From assembly GCA_032191485.1 (NCBI GenBank), contig JAVDOI010000003.1, forward strand, positions 12,090,986 to 12,154,985: a stretch of DNA of 64,000 nt, read 5' to 3'. Source of the stretch: Leptoclinus maculatus (lineage: Eukaryota > Chordata > Actinopteri > Perciformes > Stichaeidae). Position 1 is the first letter of the stretch. Each line of letters starts with the position of its first letter. Shown here piece after piece: positions 23,101-36,900 of this stretch. The notes under the pieces are model-generated. The model saw only the letters and a list, made by a program, of their open reading frames with translations. It did no database searches and was not told the DNA's origin. The position numbers were made by a program, and so were the translations under genes.

Positions 23101-26100
23101 TGCTTTTATTTGACTGCTAATAAGTTGACATTTGACTGTACATTCGGCAGGTAAACATTTCAGATAAGTAAATAGGCTTTGGAGAGGGTGAAATCAGGGG
23201 AGAGACACATTCATGAAATTCTGCTCCAGCACAAATCCCTGCAGTCCCCCCCCCCAAAAAAAGGCGAGACCTGGCTCAGGTTTCTGCGCAGCCAAAATGG
23301 CCACCGTGTCCTCACCTCTCACTCGGCAAACTTGCAGAGTGACTGGTGGCGTGAGAGAGAGAGAGAGAGCGAGAGAGAGAGAGAGAGATGTCAGGAGGGT
23401 AAACCTGTACACCTCCTCTGTAGCCTGTGTGCTCCTCTCTTGGTTGTTATTCCATCAGGCATTCAGGAGCTGACCTTCAGCTCCACTCCACCTCATCAGT
23501 CAGGGTGACAGGCTCACAGCTTGCACCAGGCTGGGTGCTCTCACCCCCATCTACAGGATGCTGCTAATTTGCCTTTCATTCCCCCCCTCCCTCACCGGCC
23601 AGTTTAGAGCGTGGGTAGCTGATGCTTTCTGCACTCCTCCTTAGCGAAATGTCAAACAGATATCGGCGTGTAACAATGTAGGCTGTTAGCAAGTGTAGGA
23701 ACCTGTGTAATGCAAAGGCCTGATTACTTTCATAAGGGTACCCGACATCTGACCGCTCACTGATTCTTACAAACTGATTCTTTTAGAGGAATATAATTAT
23801 ATCATGGTCGTCTTAACAGAGTAAACCTTAAGAAAAGTATAGGCTAGTTTTTCAGTGTAACTTACTAATTAGACCTTTTTATTTCTTAAAATTCCATTTA
23901 TTTATTATGTCGTTTTATGTCAACACTGTTATTTAATGAATCTGTTAGTGTAGCACAAACATGTCGCCTCAAAAGCTAAATGCACGTGCCTTACCTTCTT
24001 ATGCAGTACGTCCTTATAGATCTGAATGATGGATTGTGTTTGTAGCGTGCTCCTTTATGCAGCTTTATCTGGAGAGTATATAATAAAATAAAAGACCAAT
24101 TTTGGCTTGCAAAACATCAAACTACAGTTAGCAAGGTCTTCTGTTGGCAGTTCTTATGATTGCACTGCATCTGAAGGTAATAAAAAGTTGTATATCAGGG
24201 AAAAGATGATATCTAGATGCATTAAATCCATACTGGTAGTGGACACAGTAACACAGCCTGTACAATATAATGTAAACCAACACAGTATTACAGTACGACA
24301 AGTCTATTTTTAGTTTTTATTTGCCCTAACTAGGGCTATTTTCATTATCAATAAATCTGTCAATTACTATATTTAAATATTTAAGTAATCTAGTATTCTA
24401 TGACATGTCAAAAATGGACAGAAATGGCCATCACAATTCCCTAAAGCCCAAGTTGTCATATTCCAATGTCTTGTTTCCTCCAAGCAATAGTCCAAAACCC
24501 AAATGTATTCAATGTGTTATCCTCTAGAAGACTAAGAAAAATTGTCTTTGGGCTAATCGGTTCAGCTCTAAGCAAAAGTGATTTATCATTGTCAAGCCAC
24601 CATAAAAGATGCTTTAGAGATTTTTGTCTTCACTGTCAGAAAGTCTACCCGACATGTTGACAGCTGATGGTTTCAACAAAGCAACTCATTTTTACTTATC
24701 GTTCACCCAGAAGCCCCTTTTCCTCCTGTTGCCATCTGTGTGGGCCCTACTTAAAATGCACAGTTGAATTTAAATTTTGAGGGAAATGTTCATCTATGAA
24801 GAGGAGCTTCTAAGACTTGGTCAAAACAGCAGTAATAGCTATGTGTGTCTGATTACAAAACAACTAGACTATGCGGGGAAGGCGAGGCAGGGTCGTTAGA
24901 GTTATTGATGACCATGAGCTTTCCTATTTGTAATGCTTATTAATAATCTGGGACTGTGCTATTGAAAACCCAAGACACATTTTCAGGTACATATTGTCTT
25001 TAAATTGTTTCCCCCTGAACTCCGTTGACGATCATTTTAATCATGAAACGGAAACAAAAACATCATTAGATAATTATATGGTTTGTACAATGGGCCTAAG
25101 ACCTAGAGCTGAGACAATTAGTAGACTGCATACATTTTTCATAATCTGGTGATCGTTTCAGTTGGTAAATTGACCGAAAAAAGGCCCAATACTACAGTTT
25201 CTTAAGTGTGAGGATATTTTTACTTTTTTATCTTCATTTTTTAAGAAATATTCTTTCGTTTTTTGACTGTTTGTCAGACGCAAGAAGTCATTTGAAGACA
25301 TCGGGGCAGGAAATTGTGGTGGGAAGTTTCACATCTTTCTGTCAGACCAAAAAGAAAATAACCGTCACCCCTGCTCCTCTTTAAGTTCATACCCATAAAT
25401 TCAGTTTATACTTGATTCTAAATGAATGTAAATAAATGTACGTTTTCTGAACTAACATATAGTATTAAATTAAAGACAAATACCTCTATGTATAGTTTCA
25501 TCAGAGCACCACTTCTCTTCCTCGGACGTCATTTGGTGAATCATGGCTGTTAATTTCCTCAGTAGTGATTGCAACACCTCTTCTGAGAATGACAGGCCGA
25601 GCTGTAGTCGGTCCTACTGTTGTTTTCATGAGTTACCTCACCTTCTTGTCTGCCCTTCATTTCTCATCCGTCCCTATCCTGCTTTGTTTCGGTGAATATT
25701 GCTAACATGCCATTACAAGAACTGAGAGCGGGTGAAGCGAATAGGGGGCCTGTCCTCGCAAAGTTGATTCTGCACTGTTGGCACGGAGTCGATGGAAGAG
25801 GGAACGGCAAACTGCTGAGCAGCAGCCAGCGAGGCTTCATATTTAGCCTCGTTTCTGGAGTTCTTTGTGGAACGTCCCATTCTGCTTACCCACCAGCCGT
25901 GCGGTAATTGATTTGGTGTCAACTGCCGTGATTTAGAGAGCTGACCCTAGCGCAGATTGAGACAGGCCCGGCGATTGAAGGCCTTTTTAAATTCATTGCA
26001 GGTTTGGGGAATCAGGGCCCACTGTCCGAGGTGTGGGGAAGCGATGATTGAAAGAAAATTGCTGTGGGAGAAGAGTGAGATTTAAAGGCACCGAAGAAAA

Positions 26101-29100
26101 TCAGCTTGTCCTGGTATCGACTGAGAGTCTGCACTCATTTTCTACACCCACTTTCCTATTGGTAATAATTGGTACCCTCTCTAGTTTCAAAGGCTTAAAT
26201 TCCTCTCTTCATTGTCACCGATGATAAACAAACCATTCAAGGTGCCCTTTGTCTATATTATGAGTCTGATTGTTCTAGGAAGAGCCAGCAACCCCTTCTG
26301 CTTTGGGCTCTGTCTTATCAGCAGGGGAGAGGGAAGCGAAAGGAGGCGAACAGTAGGCCTGTATTTTTGGGATTAGATTTTGGCCCTGGTTACAGTTGGC
26401 AGGAGATAAGATGAGAGGATGTCTCTCTTTAGCAGCTCTCCTGTTTCTACCTACTGGACTCTAGAACATTGATATTGTAACTCATATTTTAATGGAAAAC
26501 AGTTTGTGTTCAATAGATGGATATCGAAAATATCCCCCTCCTGTAGTTTTGGTGAGAGAGTTATGAAAAGTCAGCAATGTCTTACTGATATACTGGTATT
26601 TTTAATGTGCCTTTTTAATGAGGGAAAGGAATCTCAATGTCTAAATGACAATGTTCATACAAGTGCTTGTCTGTGGGAAACAATGCAAGCAGAACTGCTG
26701 CTTGTTTATTGGTGCGATCCCAGTTGCACAAGCATGTCGACTTGCATACATTTAATCTCCGCAGACGGCAATCAAAGATGTGTGTTTACTCACACATACT
26801 GTATTGTTGCTGCACACAGCTGTCATTGGGGGGGGGGGGGAAATCTGGACTGCCGGGGCGACGCCAGCTCTCAGTCACTGTTGGTAACAATGAAAGGAAT
26901 GTGGACAGAATTAGCCTGACTGTGTGTCATGCACATCCTCCGTTGTGAAAAGGGAATGTGGGTCCTAATTTCACAGAAATCATGAGAGGGCGTAGTTGGG
27001 TTTGTTCCGAGTTACGTTCTTAAATGTTAGGCATGCATCTTCACCTCGTGTCATCTCTTCAGAACTCGTACACCATGAAAAATGTAAAGTTGTTGATTTT
27101 GTAAATCTGGATTGTACAACCAGATTATTTCTTGCATCAGAACTTCCCTGTGATGGGAAGAGGGATGTCCCCTCGTGTCACCACACAACCATTGGGGGAT
27201 CCTGGACACAACTTGCAGCCACCTAAATTCTCTGCACCCCCCGCCCCCCCCTGCATCACCTCAGCCTGTCATATTAAACCATGAGCCAGGCACATGCAGT
27301 GGTCATTGTTTAGACCAAATGCCAGATTAGGGCAGCCCTCTGAGAGGAGACAAGCACACAGATTATGCCATCAGTCCAGATGGGCAGACCACTCTGAATA
27401 TATTGAGTCAATGAATTTTAATCTGTAGTCTGCTTTGGATCCAACTTTGAGATGGTTAGTGCAGACATACTCCTCAGCAGTCTGTGATGAGTGCTGAAAC
27501 CATCTTAAAATGGGAATGATTGGAGTTTATGCCCGAAAAGTCACCATCAATAACTTTGTAGCTGCAGAAAACAACACGGAGGTGAGAAAAGAAACTCCTG
27601 ATGCAAGCTGAACACCAACAGAATGACTCAACACAATTGAGTGCACTTAAGCATAGCACTGCATTCTCCGAAAGATTATACTTTTTATTCTGCCAAACTT
27701 AATATAAGTAATGGTCGAGGAAGTTTCCTTGTTTGTTACCAAAACGATTCGCTTGCTCTTGCCTGGGCTTTTATGCTGAGCCCTGAATAATAAATAAGGT
27801 GATGAACTGTATCCGGCTGCTTTTTTGCCAGTCTGCCAACTGACTGAATGCCCCCCCCCCCCGCCTACAATATTTGCCTCTGATCCTTGGAAGGCAGCCA
27901 GAAGGCAGCAAATTGAGCCTGGAATAGAGTATGGAGGCCAGAGGCAAGGTTTCTCATAAGTCCCTTAAGTGGGCTCAGTGTGCACGCAGCGATGCTATGG
28001 ATGTTCATGAAGCATTAGCCTGATGGCCTCCATCATCGGCGCACTCTGAATAGAAGTGAAGTCCAGAATCGGCGGGCTCAAGGAGAAAGCTGGCTGAGAT
28101 GATGAAAATGTTGATCGTACAGAAGCAGGCAACTCTCAGTAACTCGCTTCAATAAAAGTCTCACTGTCATCGCCTGCTATTGATTTACCGTTAAACAAAA
28201 CGGACAGTCACTGTCAAACGGTGTGATTGAGGGGGCTTAACAGTAATTGTCACTGTGGATGAAGTTATGGGAGCCTAATAGTCTGAAATGATGGGTTTGT
28301 GACCGCATTGGATAGAGTTCTTGAGTCATCTCAAAGAGAGGGCACCCAGGACAGCAGCAGTATAGCAGGAGAGCGGCAACGCCACAGGGGACAGGAGCGG
28401 AATCTGCTGAATCATTTCCTCACTAAGGCGAGGTAGAGCTGTTATTGGTGGTGATGACACAAAGTCGCAAGTTCGGAGGCCAGATCCCCCCAAATGTCCA
28501 TATTTGCAGACCAATTTTTCCAGCCTTTTCATTTTTATCGTTTCCTTTTTTTGTCACCATATGTTTATTTTTCTCAGTCTGGAGGTTTATAAAGTTGCAA
28601 TTTGTAGTTTTTTTTTAATTGTTGCAATCTTTTTCAACCATTTACTCTACTCTTGCCAAAGCCAAAACTTAACATCTATGTAACAAAGTAAACATCACCA
28701 TGCAAGGTTTACATTTACATTTTAAACACAGCATTAGTTTGTATTTTATGACTCGTATGGCCTCATAAAACAGCTTCCCTTATGGTAGCCATTGTAGCCA
28801 GATGTGTTAACGTTGCTGTATGTGATTCGATGTTAAAATAGCGTTACTACTTTAACTTTCGCTGTGACCCAGGATGCTAACCTAACTTACATTATTTGGT
28901 CCTTCAAGCTAACGTTATTAGCATAATGTTAAGTTGTTTTTGTGAAATGTAATTTAAAAACCTCCCCCCTTAACCCAGTTAATATACAGCATTGTAATCA
29001 AGTGTTATGTGTCTACCTCATCTCATTACCTCCTTTAGTTTTCACTTTAAACAGGGCATATTTTAGCAAACTAAAGTTAGCTTTTTCAATTATTTACAGT

Positions 29101-30696
29101 TACACCTGGCAGCTATAAAGTGTAATTATTTACTAATTATAAGGCGCAATTATGTGCTAAAAACATGAATTACTTATCGATGAATTCTAAGTAAGCTAAG
29201 GTGAGCTCACAAACAGCTGTTGCTACTGGTAGATCAGCATGTCTTGAATATTTCCTGCCTTGGACTCTTCCCCCCCCCATGATGCAATGCTGCAGGAATG
29301 TTCTCTCTTGTGTGAGGAATGCAGCAGGAGGAAGCTATAGGATGGCGTCTGTATCAAACACTTCTTTTCTTCCTCCGTCAGCGTCGGCCTATATGCTTCA
29401 GAAATGAATGCCACCACTTTGTGGGCCGTGTCGTGCCTTTCTCCAGAAAACCGTCTTTCACTGTCTCCCACTCTTGTTTCCTGTTTGGTCATCATGGCTC
29501 ATTTGTATCATAGGCTCACTCATTGTTACACAGTTGTGTAACGTCCAGTCAAATCTGACTCCTGACTGGTGATACCATTGCCTCTCTCACTGCTCGGAGA
29601 TTACATTTGGATGTAAAGATAAATACCTCCTTTGACAGTGGGTTTGTTTGCTTCCCTGTTTAATTAGGATTTCCATTGTGCTCGTTTCCCATTAGCCTAC
29701 ACATTCAGAGAAACCCACTCAAATTGATTTCCACTGTTGTAATGCCAATGCTATGATGAACATGACTATTTACAGCATTTTTGTCTTGCTATAATACCGT
29801 GGCTGCCTATCCCCATTCTTCACAGATTATTTATAAATAGAGACTGTATGTAACCTTGTTAAAAGAGAACACTTGAGGAGAGTGTGAAACACTTACTGTT
29901 GCCTGCTGTACAGACTCAGAGTTGCCTGTTTTAGTTTTGGATTAGATGCCATTTTCTGCATTGCTCTTCCAACTTATTCAGAAAACCCGACATGGCAGAG
30001 ACATCAAAATTCACACTCATGAACAACATGAAATATTATTGATTTTGCTTTGTGGGACAAACCAACTCAAGTGTCCTTGAACAAGAAGAGACATGCCAAT
30101 CTGCTCTAATCTGATTGCAGGTGAAAACTCAAGTATCGCACAGTAAAGGACCATGTTCCAAAAACATGACATTGAAATAACATAAAGGTTGTCAAAATAT
30201 AGCCCTCCCCATGTTGATTATATTTTAGTGACATATCTCAGTCCTCCAAATAACCTTTAAAATATACAAAAATGTCCCTCCTCGCAGTAATAATGCGACA
30301 AGTACCCTAGCTGTAGGTTGGATCTCTGTGTTTTCTCCTTGCTGCTTGTTTCATTATTAATGAGGGAGAGTGAGGGAACAGCACCATGTATCATATTCAG
30401 AGGGAGAAGCGAGGGCCCACGGGGAGAGCATCACGCAACAGGAAGCACTGCAAACTTAAGGGAAAAGGTCCTGTGAGAGGTTTCGGTAAATACCAGTATT
30501 CGGTTTGACTTCATGAAGTATGTTTCCAGGCAGTCGACGCGTCCATTGGCAGGAAAAAACTGATCCTGTTTACCGACTTCCAGTTTGCACAGTCATGCCG
30601 TCCTTTCTGGGCTCCTGTACCGTCATCGTGTCCCTGTGGTTTGTGATAATGCACGTCGGCATGTGGTCGCCATTTTAAAAACCATTAACCCGAGGA

Positions 30697-30778
<82 letters not shown>

Positions 30779-30968
30779 TGCATACAGTGTTTGTGGGTGT
30801 GATTAAAAATATTGGTATCTTGATTGTACTGCAAACGTATACTTTTATTTTGGGTCGGTCTAAGCAATACGAATGATCAATCGTCAGTGTCTCTTCCCTA
30901 CCTTGTGTGTTGTTGCTGTGTGTGCGCTTCACTCAGCAGTGGAGAGATTTGCTGCGCTATGCTGCCCC

Positions 30969-30999
<31 letters not shown>

Positions 31000-33900
31000 A
31001 CACACTCTCTGAGGGGAGCATGGTGGAAGATAATGACATAAATCCTCTTCGAGGGCCAGCCTCTCTAATTACACTCACTCTTCTGGGGAGCTTTCACACT
31101 ATATTAACCTTTGTTACCTCCTCTTGTCAGGATTATTGCCATTTTTTATCACTTGCCTTACCATACTTCCCATACTTGAAAATGTGTTTATGGGTGAATG
31201 TTTGTACGACCCGTGCCTTGTGTTTCATGTGTTCATAAATGGCCAGAATACCGTGGCAAATGGGAGAACAATCTGTTGTTAAGATGGCCTCTACAATGCC
31301 CTACTTACCTGATTTAATTTTTGTCCCTATAGATTGGAAGTATGTTGCTGTATTATGCTATTGCCTGGACGTGACTGCTCCTTCTAAATCACTCTATCTC
31401 AGTTTCATGCTTTATTTGCAAGAGAATATAGTTTATAACTTAAAGCAGAAGGTGACTAAAAGAGTTACATTCACCGTTGGTTCCTCACTCCCTATTGTTG
31501 CCAGATTTCCTCAATGTATGACATCAGTTACTAAGTTTTGCAGATGAAATGAATAATTGACGTACCTTATGAAGTAGCAGGCTTTGGACACTGGGGAGTG
31601 CCCCTGATAACAGAAAGCATGTTGTCTCTCGACTTCCAAGTTATCCTGGCTTGGCTTGGCCCATTTTCTGTTTTGAGTCAAATAGAAATCTGGTTTGCTT
31701 TGATATTCACAAATTCCCTCTGCTAATATTGTGTTGTTCTGAGATGTAAGGTTGGCTCAGATGATTTGACATCTGTTGTGTATATGTGTCCACAGTTTAA
31801 GAGCCAGAGAATATTTTCAGGTTTCTTTAGTCTTCTATGATAGTAAACTGAATATTTTTGGGTTTGGGGCTGTTGGTCATACATAGTTGGAGATGTCACC
31901 CTGGGCCTGAGGACATTGTGGTTCGTGACACAGTCAATGAATGAGCAAGGCACACACACAACATGTAGAGGGGTTGGGGGATGTATTAAGCCCAGTTATT
32001 AATCATCACAGCGATTTTAATTGATTGTGTTGTTTTCTGTGCATTGCTTTGTCTGGCTACACCGGTATTGAAAGTGACCTCCTTGTGTCTCTCTGTGTTT
32101 TTGTGCAGAGGACGGACCCTCAGCTCCTGGCCCAGTTCTACTACGCTGATGAAGAGCTGAATCAGGTGGCCACTGAGCTGGACGGCCTCGACGGCAGGAA
32201 GGACCCTCAGAGATGTACCCTGTTGGTCAACCAGTTCCGCTCTTGCCAGGTCAGCAGCGAGAAACCAACAAAGTCATCATCTCTGTGTCTTTCATTTCAT
32301 TAAGGATAAAGTTCAGCCTGTTATTTCATTCATTCATCATGAATAAAACATAACAATAGCCCTGGGTTGGAGTCGAGTTAGACGATAGGTTCACAGTATT
32401 TAAAGTCAGGTGCCCAAATGAACACGTAAACAGGTTTTGCTTGCTGTAATCATTCCCCCCTGTTCATTCAAACCAAGTGAGTATCTTTCTTGTCTTTTTA
32501 GTATCAACATCTCTATGATTTCCAGTCTTTCTGTTTAGCTGCAGTGGAAAAATAGTAACAAAATAGGAAATGTACTAAAACGAACTAAAAGAAGACCTCA
32601 GCTTGATTTGTCTAACTCGGATAGACTCGTGGTTTAGATACTTTAGATGAACCTTTGTATGCATTTTTGCATGAAAGGACTCCTCCCATTGAAAGCACAT
32701 TAGGTAATGGATTTTAATAGCGGAATGATTACAGCACCTAACACCTGACTGAGACATGGATTCCTGTGTTTATTTTAAATTATTTTCGTTCTCATAATCA
32801 CCTGACTGGACCTTTGGCTTTGACCTGGAAGCTAAAATAGACACCACGCTTATCACCCCCTTGTGGATACAGGCGTGGTGACATGACTGTTGCCTTACTC
32901 CACATTGCGTGTTCTAACATCAAGCAGTTTTGCTGATAAGAGGAGATAAGTAGACTTTGTTTGGACTGGGCTGTGTGTCATGTGAGTTATTGATAAATGG
33001 TTACAAGAGCGCCTTCTTTGGGTGAGAGGCATTTTATAAACGTAGCTTTGATTGAGGGAGTTGTGTTTAGAAATGTCTAAGTGTATGTTAAGTTACTGTA
33101 TGTGGTGATACAGGTTCAGTTGTGGTCAGCGCTGAGAGGAGCTTAGAAGGTGATGCTGTGCATGAGTGATGGCTGCCATGCTGCATCACGCTGAGGGAGC
33201 TGGAGGTGGTGGAGGGAGGTGGTCATCTGGCCCGTTGTGCCTTAGCCTCCCCCCACTGCCTCAGCACACAGGGGAGAACCACTTAATAAGGTCATCACTT
33301 GATCCCCAACTGTTCTGTCTATTTCACCCTCCATCCTTCCCTCTGCCAATCTGTCACCTTGTCTTTGCAGTTTCTTTCTCTTTTCTATGTTCGGAGGCTC
33401 TTCTTACTTTATTTCAGAAGCAGTTGAATGACTAGCTCTTGTTAAGATGTGTCTGTACCTCAAATCAGTCTCTGATTTTGTCACCCTTCAAGTTGCAGTG
33501 AAAATGATTAATGAATCTCAGCACTTGTATGTTCAGGGTCTTTTTTGGAGAATGAATAAAGCAGTATGATACCCCACAGCCTCGAGGCCCCAGGAGTAGA
33601 GGGCAAGTGCACTCAAGCCAAAAGTTTGCACTTGAACCTGCGACTGCTATCAGCTCTTATTCATGGGACTCTGTGGGGGGTTGCTGGCATGCTGCTAATG
33701 TAATGTCGGCACGGCTGTTCTTACAGTGTGTGTGTGTTTGAGATGGACAAAGATTGAGTTTGGTGGCGTACACAAGAGACGGAGGAAGATAATGGGTCAG
33801 AGATGGTGAAAGGAGTGGGAGGTAGGCTATAATAAGGATAGAAGCCAGTCTTTTGTCAGGCACAGGTATCACGCCAGAGTCCCTACCTCTTGATGATATG

Positions 33901-36900
33901 AAACCAGCAGCAGTGAAGGTTATCATCGATGTCCCCTCCTGGGAGACGCTCACAGACAGAGGGGTGGTACTCATGCCGGGCCAAGATACACACACACAGC
34001 CATAAAGGAATCAGTGGTTAAGCTCTCCTTCTCAAAGCTTTTTAATCTTTCTCCTCTGGGCCAGCAGAGAAAGACGCAGTGCTGTGCCTGACAAGATTAC
34101 AGTGCACAGTGCACAGTGCAGCGGTAGAGGGAAAGGCTCATTGTAAGTCATTGTTATGGCTGTTGTACATGCCAGCGGCACATAAGCTCTTGATTAGCTC
34201 TTGCTGCGTGTGACACTGCATTTTCACTGCTAGAATTATGGGCTTAAGTTTTGTGTTTTTATTGAGGGAGAATGTAACTGCAAGGGGCCATAATGGTCTC
34301 GCGTGCTAATCAATGGTCTTTAAACGCTGTAATACAATGGGCGTTTAGAAAGAGATGAAGCCTGGATTATTGACCAACATCAGCTCAACGCTGAGAAAGT
34401 TGTTTTTCAGGAACAGATTTTCACTCGCTCATGTTTATCCCTCCAACTAGTTTGTTCAATTTTGTTTTCTGTCACTCCTTTTGTTTCCATCTGCAGGACA
34501 GTGTGTTGAACATTATCAATCAGATCATGGATGAATGTATTCCCAACGACCGGGCCAACAGAGACTTCTGTGTCAAGTTCCCAGAGGAGATCCGTCATGA
34601 CAACTTGGCAGGCCAGCTGTGGTTTGGGGCTGAGGTACTGTATTCCCTGTAGCATCAGTCCGGGACAAAACAACCTTGCACAAGTCCTACGCATGTGCAT
34701 AAAGATGTTGCATTCATTTTTACAAATTAGTGTTTTTTTTAGTGTGCCATTGTAAACATACGCTCAGTTTAATTTCTGTACAAGGGAAGATGATTTATGA
34801 TGTGCGTGTTCTTGTGTAGTGTTTGGCTGCCGGCTCCATCATCATGAACAGGGAGATAGAGAGTATAGCAATGAGGCCCCTGGCTAAGGACCTGACACGT
34901 AGCCTGGAGGAGGTACGCAACATAACCAGAGACCAGGCCCTGAGAGACCTCAACTTGTACACGGATCGTATGAAGGACGCATTGCGACACTTCGACAGCC
35001 TTTTTGCTGAGTTTGAGCTCAGGTAAATGAAGGGCCAGACATTATTGGCAATTGTAGCAATAAGATTAATCCACATTTATCATCTTCAAAGATTCTTGGC
35101 CACAAGATTGCCAAAAACAAACAACAAAGCATTGAATGTCATTACATTCCAACTTTCTTTTTCTTCCATTAAAAGTTACGTGTCAGCCATGGTGCCTGTG
35201 AAGTCGCCCAAAGAATACTATGTACAGCAGGAAGTGATTGTGCTCTTCTGTGAGACTGTGGACAGGTGAGTTTACTGAGGAACATTATGAAGAATTACAG
35301 CCTACAGAGCACTGCTAGCTTCATCTGGAATTCACCACAATTGAAATAATATCTTGGAATAATGTGTTTTTTTTCCCCCTTCGTCTGTTGTCCAAGGGCC
35401 CTAAAGCTGGGCTATCTCACACAAGACATGATCGATGACTATGAACCCGCACTGATGTTTACAATTCCCAGACTAGCCATTGTATGGTAAGTGTTGGCTG
35501 TCCATTCTTCCACCCACGTCCTTGTTTTCTACCTTCTCCTGCCCTCTTATTGAATTTTAAACATATTTTTTAGTGGGCTGGTTGTGTATTCAGACGGACC
35601 TCTCAACCTAGACCGAAAAGCAGAGGACATATCTGAGCTCTTCCGGCCTTTTCGCACTTTATTGAAGAAAATCAGGTACAGTCCTTCAATATGGAACATC
35701 ACAAAAAAATTTTTTTTTAATCTTTCTAAATTATCCTTTTTCCTGTATCAGTATTTCACAACTATCTTGCAATTCTTTTGCAGAGACCTGCTCCAGACCC
35801 TGAGTGATGAGGAGTTAATGACACTAGAAAAAAATCTGTGTATCACTCAGGACGGGGACTTAGACATAGACCAGGGTCAGGCCACAGACAGCTCACCAGC
35901 TCCAGTCCAAGAGAATCACTCATCCTGCAGCCCCGCTAATGACACCTCCAAAGGGGAGAGTGAGGGTGAACAAGAGCATCTGGCTCCATTTGTCTGTCCC
36001 AGCCAGGAGGAGGAGCTGACGGAAGTGGAAAAAGGCTGGGAGGATGTAGAAATGGGAGGGGAGGAGCAGGAGCAGGGCCTGCTGTGTGAGGAGGCCGAGG
36101 AGGCTGAGTTGGCCTGTTCCATGCAGTACGATGAGGAGGAACTGGAGCAGCTCAACATGATGGTGTACCGCGTGGGGGACGAGATGTCCACCTTTCTGTT
36201 GCCTCCCAGCCAGGGTCAGTCACCCGCACACCAGGCGGGAGGCTCCGGTGGGTCTTCTAGCACCGAAGCCTCTCCCTACAGGCTCCTGGTGGGCCGGGGA
36301 AGGACAGGCATCTATTTAGAGGAGGAGGACAAGGTCTTCTTCATGGACGACCTGGACGCAGCAGGAGACGGCATCACCAGCATTTCAAGAGAGGCCTGTC
36401 GTTGTATCACCTCTCCTTCCAAAGCACCAGAGTCCGCTCGTCCTGTGCAGCGCAAGCTGGGACCACAGCCACCCTCTGCCAGGAACGGTTGGTACACTGA
36501 AGCCCAGTCAGAGCAGCCATGCCCACAGCCACGCAGCCAGAACACACACTGTCCTAAAGCAAAGCACCCGCCTTGCACTTCCGCTCCTGGCTCTGAATCT
36601 TTGCCTTACGCCAATGGATGGGAGATGGGCTTGGAGGGGACAGCGTCTGAAACAGCGGAGGTCATCGCCCACCGTATGGGCGGGATGAAGCTGTCGGCCA
36701 CGGTCATCTTCAACCCTCGTTCCCCCAGCTTGACAGAGCTGGCCGTGGACAAGCTGCTGCTGCCAGGGCCTGCTCCCTCTGAGATTGAGTCCTGTGGCCC
36801 TCTGGTGGCCACTCACTGCCTGCTCAACTCCTGTGTCTGTTGTGGGAGCTGTGAGGATGGTCATGAGGATGCCATCACCGCAGAGTCCACTGGACTTGGG

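Larger units (their letters stand above)
20185..32108 (+). other. ZFYVE28 intron 1 (11.9 kb)
   Basis: No additional exon could be supported. It holds at least three decayed copies of one interspersed repeat type, GA and TG/CA microsatellites, mononucleotide runs (for example G at 26827-26840 and C near 27850) and unique stretches such as 27880-28320. Open frames inside lack splice signals or family features. Confidence 0.6.

Noticed and set aside
33657..33995. Minus-strand 112-codon frame in ZFYVE28 intron 2
   Set aside because: Low-complexity patches, no splice signals around it and no recognisable domain.
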